A program made the position numbers and the translations under genes. From Syntrophobacterales bacterium (GTDB taxonomy: Bacteria > Desulfobacterota > Syntrophobacteria > BM002), in NCBI GenBank assembly GCA_030613915.1, contig JAUWKY010000032.1:1-10927 (forward strand): a DNA stretch of 10,927 nt. The letters are read 5' to 3'. Positions 6,420-10,927 of the stretch are shown here, one piece after another. Numbering within the stretch: position 1 is the stretch's first letter; the number at the start of each line of letters is the position of its first letter. The notes beneath the pieces are model-generated. The model was not told the origin of the DNA. It worked only from the letters and a program-made list of their open reading frames with translations, and did not search any database.

Positions 6420-7682
6420 ATGTCGGAAAAGAAAGCATATACTCAAGCCTTCCATACGGGAAAGTACGACAAGGCCTCAGGCTTGATTGGTAAGTATGAC
6501 AACGTTAGAAGATTATGGGAGGATCAAGTCACTGCCATCTTTTTGCGCCCTGCCCTCAACGAACTGGTGGAACGCAAGAGGCAACGGCTGGAGCGCGTTC
6601 GTGTCCTGGATCTGGGATGCGGCAGTAGTGATGGCTATGATCTGATTATGGGGGTCAACACCAAAGATCCAGGCATCTATGAATACATCACCGCAGCACT
6701 CACCGAGGACATGTTGAAAGACTACGTGGGAGTTGACATTAACGAGGATCTCCTCAATCAAGCCGAAGACTATTATGGCAGTAACCCCAAAATGAGGTTT
6801 ATTCAGGGAGATCTTTCCAATGGTCTAATTCCAGAGATAATGAATGACGAACCACCATTTGATTTTTATTTCAACTCCTTTGGGACCCTTTCCCATTTCA
6901 ACAACAACCAGTGCGTCAAGATCATCGCCGATATTTGCAAACATGCTCCCGAGCGCTCTCTTTTTATGGGTGACTGGCTCGGCCGCTACACCATTGAATG
7001 GCAGGATCTCTGGCACCATCCGGTGGATAAGGAATATTTCATGGACTACCGGATATCATACATATACCCCGAAGAGGAGCGAGCCACTGCTGACGTGGCC
7101 TCATTTGCCTTGACGCTCGTCGGTCGGGACGAGATCATGAATATCCTAGAAGGGGCCTCCAAGGAGTCAGGCGTAGAAATCAAACCTTTGGCCTTCTTTG
7201 ATCGGTCCATATTTGTGGGTCGCCATCTGGATACAGGCGATTACAACAAGAACTGCCCCAAGCTGCGCGGTCCGGTGAACGCCCTTTTTGAAAACTACGT
7301 GCGTACAGATTTGGAGACTCTTTTAGTTGACTACGTCCCCAGGCAGGGTTTCGACCATATCAACAACTTCTTTGAGATGTTTTTTATGTCTACCAACGCT
7401 CTGATCAAACACACTATGCATTTGCTCGGAGAATACGATTGCGATAAAGCTGAGCTGTGTAGCGTTCCGGAGATACTCCCCTTCTACCCGACACCTTTGA
7501 AAGAGGCCATGGAAACTATGCGCAAAGTCGTAGAAGGAGTAGGCTGGCTCAAGTGGGGAGACGTCCGGGCAAATGTGATCGAGTCAGTTCTTGGTTTTGC
7601 CTTGCGCAAGCTTGAAATGGAATTACAGCACGGTACTGGTATGGGACACGGTCTCGTAGGGATATTTGAGATAAGAAAGTAA
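6420..7682 (+). CDS. class I SAM-dependent methyltransferase, unknown substrate
   Basis: A 420-residue cytoplasmic protein with a class I (Rossmann) methyltransferase core at about residues 55-190. Motif I is VLDLGCGSSDG at 62-72, the acidic residue after strand 2 is Asp106 in YVGVDIN (102-108), and FIQGDL at 127-132 and FYFNSFGTLSHF at 149-160 match motifs II/III. Before the core is a 50-residue N-terminal segment (GKYDKASGLIGKYDNVRRLW). After it is a region of about 230 residues that I do not recognise and that may hold the acceptor site or form a dimer. No membrane segment or signal peptide is seen. GGGAG at 6408-6412 lies seven bases before the ATG. It follows the corrinoid gene by 72 bases and precedes the asparagine-synthase-like gene. 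It may make or remodel a methylated compound related to the MttB substrates; the acceptor is unknown. Confidence 0.8.
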   Translation: MSEKKAYTQAFHTGKYDKASGLIGKYDNVRRLWEDQVTAIFLRPALNELVERKRQRLERVRVLDLGCGSSDGYDLIMGVNTKDPGIYEYITAALTEDMLKDYVGVDINEDLLNQAEDYYGSNPKMRFIQGDLSNGLIPEIMNDEPPFDFYFNSFGTLSHFNNNQCVKIIADICKHAPERSLFMGDWLGRYTIEWQDLWHHPVDKEYFMDYRISYIYPEEERATADVASFALTLVGRDEIMNILEGASKESGVEIKPLAFFDRSIFVGRHLDTGDYNKNCPKLRGPVNALFENYVRTDLETLLVDYVPRQGFDHINNFFEMFFMSTNALIKHTMHLLGEYDCDKAELCSVPEILPFYPTPLKEAMETMRKVVEGVGWLKWGDVRANVIESVLGFALRKLEMELQHGTGMGHGLVGIFEIRK

Positions 7683-7735
7683 AGAATCCAGGACTGGAGG
7701 ACCTCGCTTCGATTGAAAAGGAGCCAGGAGAAGGC

Positions 7736-7831
7736 ATGAGAATAGTGGAAAATTGGAATAATGTAATGATGGAGTATATGAAATCTCAAACTCCAAGCAC
7801 CATATCGCAGAGTGTCAGGTGTCAATGTTGA
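7736..7831 (+). CDS. possible 31-residue peptide
   Basis: A short frame (start MRIVENWNNVMMEYMK, end SVRCQC) lies between the methyltransferase and asparagine-synthase-like genes. An AGGAG at 7726-7730 is five bases before its ATG. Its last codons run into the heptad repeat that starts at 7812, which argues against long-standing selection on its C-terminus. It could be a translated leader or a peptide substrate of the neighbours, or a chance frame. I recognise no family. Confidence 0.2.
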   Translation: MRIVENWNNVMMEYMKSQTPSTISQSVRCQC

Positions 7832-7931
7832 GGATTCAGGTGTCAGGTGTCAGGAAAAAGAAACATAGAAGCTGAAACCTGAACACTGAAACCTGAAACC
7901 TCCATCTGTCCTGAACACTGAAACCTCAGTT
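7812..7931. repeat. inverted arms of 7-base GTGTCAG/CTGAAAC units
   Basis: The left arm at 7812-7853 is six successive heptads (GTGTCAG, GTGTCAA, TGTTGAG, GATTCAG, GTGTCAG, GTGTCAG). The right arm is CTGAAAC, CTGAACA, CTGAAAC, CTGAAAC at 7872-7899, an 11-base break, then CTGAACA, CTGAAAC, CTCAGTT at 7911-7931. The arms are imperfectly complementary around an A-rich loop. The element sits immediately before the ribosome-binding site of the next gene. Confidence 0.75.
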
Positions 7932-7937
7932 GAGGAG
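7932..7937 (+). promoter_or_regulatory. ribosome-binding site fixing the start at 7944
   Basis: GAGGAG lies six bases before the ATG at 7944. A TTG at 7938 directly abuts this site with no spacing, so initiation there is improbable. The choice matters: only the TTG start would place a cysteine at residue 2. CCTCA at 7924-7928 can pair with TGAGG at 7931-7935 and could partly mask the site. Confidence 0.65.
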
Positions 7938-7943
7938 TTGTGT

Positions 7944-9467
7944 ATGAGTGGTCTTGTGGTTGGATATGGTAGTCCGGATCCCTTGAAGATCGAAGAAATG
8001 TTTAAAAAGATAAACTATCGGGGGCCTTATGTTTCTGGGATCTCCACTAACAAGCAAGTGATGCTGGCGCAAAACTATCTCAAAGCCGACTGCCCCATGG
8101 CCAATCCAGATAGGGACAAGGTCCCCGTCACCAGTTCTGGGAATGGGGTTTGGCAAATTTGTTACGATGGCCAAATGGGAAATCAGAAAGAACTGGCTAA
8201 GGCCCATGGCCTTTCAAATGGTCCCTTCCAGGAAGAGCGGCTGGTGCTTCACCTGCACCAAGAGCACGGCAGCAATATGTGTGAATATCTGGATGATGCC
8301 ATTTTTGCCTTCGTGATCTCCAACGGGGATGAAATATTTGCAGCCAGAGACCTGCTGGGCATCAAAACACTCTTTTACGGACGTCGAGATAATACTTTAT
8401 ATCTGGCTACTGAACTCAAAAGCCTCGCCACAGTAACCGATGACATCCATGAATTTCCACCTGGACATTACATGGATAGTGACGGCAACCTTATCCGTTT
8501 TGCCGAGTTACCCAAAGCACCGCCGGAAGTTCTGCATAGCGATTTAGACCAAATGATCAAGGATATTAGAGACATTATCCAAAGGAGTCTTCGCAGCCGA
8601 GTGGACTTCACTGTGCCCACGGCCGGTTTGCTCAGCGGAGGCATGGATAGCAGTGTGATCAATTATCTGGCCAGTGAGTTACACAGGGAGAAGTTCGGGA
8701 AAGATGCCCGACTGAAAACTTTTGCCATGGGTGTGGGAGAGAGTGAGGACATAATAAGCGCCAGGGTGTTGGCCAATCATATCAATTCCGACCATCACGA
8801 GTTGATCGTGGATCTGGAACAGGTATTGGAGGTGCTGCCTGAGGTCATTTACTACCTGGAGTCATTTGACCCGTCTTTAGTGAGAAGCTCGGCATCAAAT
8901 TTCCTCATTTCCAAGTACGCCCGGGAGCATGGCATAGACCTACTTCTCTCCGGTGAAGGCGGTGACGAGATTTTCTGCGGATATTTATACCTCAAGGATT
9001 TTCCTCCGGAACAGTTATTTGTTCATCAGATGGAATGTATCGGCTTCTTGCACAACAATGCTTCTCTGAGGCTGGATCGCATGAACCACTGCAATTCAGT
9101 CCGAGTAGTGGCGCCGTTGATATCAGGTGAACTATTTCGTTACATGTTGGCCATCCCTCCCGAATATAAACAGAAACCGGATGGGGATGAAAAAATCGAA
9201 AAATGGATCTTCAGGAAAGCATTTGAGCCATTCTTACCAGAAATCATCACTCGCCGTTTGAAACAAGAGTTCTCGCAAGGCTCCGGCTCGGCTGCTCTAC
9301 TCCCAGATTACTTTGAAACTTCTATCAGTGATGACGAACTGGCCGAGGCCCAAGCCAAATACCCGCTTGTTCGAAGCAAAGAAGAACTCTATTATTTCCA
9401 ATTATTTACAGATAACTTCGGTGACGGTCTAGCGGTGGAAACAGTTGGACAATGGCCCAAGCTTTAG
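7944..9467 (+). CDS. asparagine-synthase-like enzyme, degenerate glutaminase
   Basis: A 507-residue protein with the AsnB layout: an N-terminal Ntn-type glutamine amidotransferase fold (about residues 1-190) and a C-terminal ATP-pyrophosphatase synthetase domain. The synthetase half looks intact, with the ATP loop SGGMDSS at 231-237, SGEGGDE at 336-342 and RRLKQEFSQGSGSA at 437-450. The glutaminase half keeps the fold (YRGP at 25-28, AARDLLGIKTLFYG at 133-146, FPPGHY at 171-176) but not the chemistry. The protein starts MSGLVVG, so Ser replaces catalytic Cys2 of MCGIVG. YDGQMGN at 74-80 stands where NGE (with its neighbours) binds glutamine. It should activate a carboxylate by adenylation and form an amide with free ammonia or another amine, as in the beta-lactam and carbapenam synthetases, which also lost the glutaminase. 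The substrate is unknown; it may act with the preceding methyltransferase. Confidence 0.85.
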   Translation: MSGLVVGYGSPDPLKIEEMFKKINYRGPYVSGISTNKQVMLAQNYLKADCPMANPDRDKVPVTSSGNGVWQICYDGQMGNQKELAKAHGLSNGPFQEERLVLHLHQEHGSNMCEYLDDAIFAFVISNGDEIFAARDLLGIKTLFYGRRDNTLYLATELKSLATVTDDIHEFPPGHYMDSDGNLIRFAELPKAPPEVLHSDLDQMIKDIRDIIQRSLRSRVDFTVPTAGLLSGGMDSSVINYLASELHREKFGKDARLKTFAMGVGESEDIISARVLANHINSDHHELIVDLEQVLEVLPEVIYYLESFDPSLVRSSASNFLISKYAREHGIDLLLSGEGGDEIFCGYLYLKDFPPEQLFVHQMECIGFLHNNASLRLDRMNHCNSVRVVAPLISGELFRYMLAIPPEYKQKPDGDEKIEKWIFRKAFEPFLPEIITRRLKQEFSQGSGSAALLPDYFETSISDDELAEAQAKYPLVRSKEELYYFQLFTDNFGDGLAVETVGQWPKL

Positions 9468-9471
9468 AGTG

Positions 9472-9539
9472 AGGCGTAAGGCTCACGGCTCAAGAAGCAT
9501 TTTCCCCTTATGCCCTGCGCCTTGTGCCTTAAGCCTTTT
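9472..9539. repeat. inverted arms of 7-base GGCGTAA/GCCTTNN units
   Basis: The left arm at 9472-9492 is AGGCGTA, AGGCTCA, CGGCTCA. The right arm at 9512-9539 is GCCCTGC, GCCTTGT, GCCTTAA, GCCTTTT, a strict 7-base period. The arms are imperfectly complementary. The element fills the 71-base gap between the two convergent genes and touches the stop codon of the minus-strand gene. It could serve as a two-way terminator but lacks a classical stem plus T-run. Confidence 0.65.
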
Positions 9540-10927
9540 TACCAAAGATTTTCTTCTGGAAAATTCAGACTTTCAACGAAGTACTCATTGAAGTCGAGGC
9601 GGGTGGAGAGCTCGATGTGCTCGATGGAGTGAGCCAGCTCATTGGCCTTCTGCCAGTAAGCCTTAGATAACAGCACCATGGAAGCGCCTGTGCTGGCAGC
9701 ATTGCCGAGAGACTGGACGATGTCCGGTCTTACCCTGGGAATGAGACCGATGCGCATGGCACTGAGGGGGTGAACGTAATTTCCGAGGGCACCGGCTAGA
9801 TAGACACGGTCAATACCATCCACCCCAATACCCATCTCGTCCATCAGGGTTTTTATCCCGGCAGCCACTGCCCCCTTGGCAAGCTGAAGCTCACGAATGT
9901 CCTTCTGCCTGAGATAGATCGGTCTACCATCTAAACTCTCCTCTGAGGCTGCCACGAGAAAGTCATGGACCCCTGATCTTTCAATTACTCTTGCCCCTAT
10001 GACATCGCCCGCATTTTCTAGGCCAGGTTGGACCAAACCCTCATAGTCGATAATGCCGGCGTGCAAAAGGACTGCTGCCAGATCAACCAGCCCACTCCCA
10101 CAAATTCCCTTGGGCTTGATGTTCGAGATGACTCTGCATGAAAGGTCGCCATTCCCTGAGCTGACACCCTCAATAGCTCCAGACCTGGCAATCATCCCGT
10201 GGGAGATTTTCGCACCCTCAAGGGCGGGACCTGCCGCTGCCGAGCAGGTCAGCAAGCGCTTGCGATTGCCGAGAAAAATCTCCCCATTGGTACCGAGATC
10301 CAGCCCCAGAATCATTTTGTTTTCTTCTTCCGCTGCTCCGGATGCGAGCACGGCGCTGATCAAATCTCCACCAATGTAGCCGGATCTGGTGGGCATCACG
10401 TAGAGCAGGGCCTCAGGGTGTACCTCGAGGCCCAAATATGCTGCTTTCACGATCATGCCATCTGTGGAAACGGGATTGAAAGGTGCTTGCGCGATGCCCC
10501 TGGGGTCCAAACTCAACAATAGATGCTGCATGGTAGTATTTCCCGCAGCAACTCCGATGAAAATATCCTCCGGTTGCAACCCGCCGACATACAAAAGACG
10601 TTTTGTGATGCGCTTTAAATCTTTTATCAAAAGTTCGTTCAGACGCTCAAGCCCCTTTGAATTCTCCTTGACGTACTGCAGACGGCTGATGACGTTCGAA
10701 CCGTACTTACTTTGGCTGTTGAGACGAGAGATGGCGGCGACCTCATTGCCGTCGAGCAAACTGATAAGCTTACCCACCAAAGTGCTCGTGCCTAGATCAA
10801 AGACCAATCCGTAGCGGCGGCCCCCCTCCTCCCACGGCTGCCAGGCGATCATTGTTTTGTCGTGAACAACCGCAGCCCCATGAAACTCTGTTTTTGCCAA
10901 CATCTCAGGTAGGGTGCGAAGGCAATG
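9539..10927 (-). CDS. RACo-type corrinoid reductive activator (5' partial)
   Basis: The C-terminal 462 residues of an ASKHA-fold ATPase of the RACo/RamA-like corrinoid activation family (DUF4445 type), which uses ATP to drive reduction of inactive Co(II) to Co(I) on corrinoid proteins. Numbering from the Met at 10903, visible motifs are YGLVFDLGTST at 31-41 (first nucleotide loop), AAGNTTMQHLL at 119-129, YIGGD at 176-180, LDLGTNGEIFLG at 201-212, CSAAAGPALEG at 220-230 and KGICGSG at 265-271. The frame stays open to the window edge, and the upstream residues HCLRTLPE resemble the linker before the ATPase core. The Met at 10903 is therefore probably internal, and an N-terminal 2Fe-2S ferredoxin domain is expected outside the window. 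It is convergent to the methyltransferase genes, so it belongs to a separate transcript. Confidence 0.9.
   Translation of the reverse strand, partial: HCLRTLPEMLAKTEFHGAAVVHDKTMIAWQPWEEGGRRYGLVFDLGTSTLVGKLISLLDGNEVAAISRLNSQSKYGSNVISRLQYVKENSKGLERLNELLIKDLKRITKRLLYVGGLQPEDIFIGVAAGNTTMQHLLLSLDPRGIAQAPFNPVSTDGMIVKAAYLGLEVHPEALLYVMPTRSGYIGGDLISAVLASGAAEEENKMILGLDLGTNGEIFLGNRKRLLTCSAAAGPALEGAKISHGMIARSGAIEGVSSGNGDLSCRVISNIKPKGICGSGLVDLAAVLLHAGIIDYEGLVQPGLENAGDVIGARVIERSGVHDFLVAASEESLDGRPIYLRQKDIRELQLAKGAVAAGIKTLMDEMGIGVDGIDRVYLAGALGNYVHPLSAMRIGLIPRVRPDIVQSLGNAASTGASMVLLSKAYWQKANELAHSIEHIELSTRLDFNEYFVESLNFPEENLW

Noticed and set aside
7938..7943. TTG start giving a Met-Cys N-terminus for the asparagine-synthase-like protein
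   Set aside because: The ribosome-binding site directly abuts this TTG, while it is ideally spaced for the ATG at 7944. The GLVVG motif also aligns with the family N-terminus only from the ATG.

Overview
The window looks like a piece of the genome of a strictly anaerobic bacterium. It carries a corrinoid-dependent methyltransferase cluster of the kind used to demethylate quaternary amines and pass the methyl group to tetrahydrofolate. The gene content, moderate GC and repeat-rich intergenic gaps fit an uncultured Desulfobacterota-like or acetogen-like anaerobe. That placement is inference; there is no rRNA or other taxonomic marker here.

Layout. Bases 1-483 hold no convincing gene, only several small hairpins. 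A small protein like the reactivation domain of B12-dependent methionine synthase follows (484-1164). Next is an MttB-family methyltransferase (1378-2840) broken by a single-base frameshift at 2374-2376. A pterin-binding methyltransferase starts 7 bases later (2848-3642). A 341-base gap contains a striking four-way-junction inverted repeat. Then come a second, divergent MttB-family protein (3984-5519), a B12-binding corrinoid protein (5664-6347), a 420-residue class I SAM methyltransferase (6420-7682) and an asparagine-synthase-like enzyme with a degenerate glutaminase domain (7944-9467). Convergent to these, on the minus strand, is the C-terminal part of a RACo-type corrinoid reductive activator (9539-10927) whose N-terminus lies beyond the window edge.

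How they fit together. The MttB proteins would move a methyl group from a substrate to Co(I) on the corrinoid protein. The pterin-binding enzyme would move it on to tetrahydrofolate and so to the Wood-Ljungdahl carbon pathway. The RACo-like protein, and perhaps the MetH-activation-like protein, would rescue cobalt oxidised to Co(II). The substrate cannot be read from sequence. No archaeal-style pyrrolysine UAG codon interrupts either MttB gene.

Two things are not explained by this textbook scheme. First, a SAM methyltransferase and an amide-forming ATP enzyme lacking the glutaminase cysteine sit directly behind the corrinoid genes; they may form a small-molecule module of unknown product. Second, four intergenic gaps each contain an inverted pair of arms built from short tandem units (9-base in two gaps, 7-base in two), with a different sequence in each gap. 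One of these pairs encloses the four-way-junction element.
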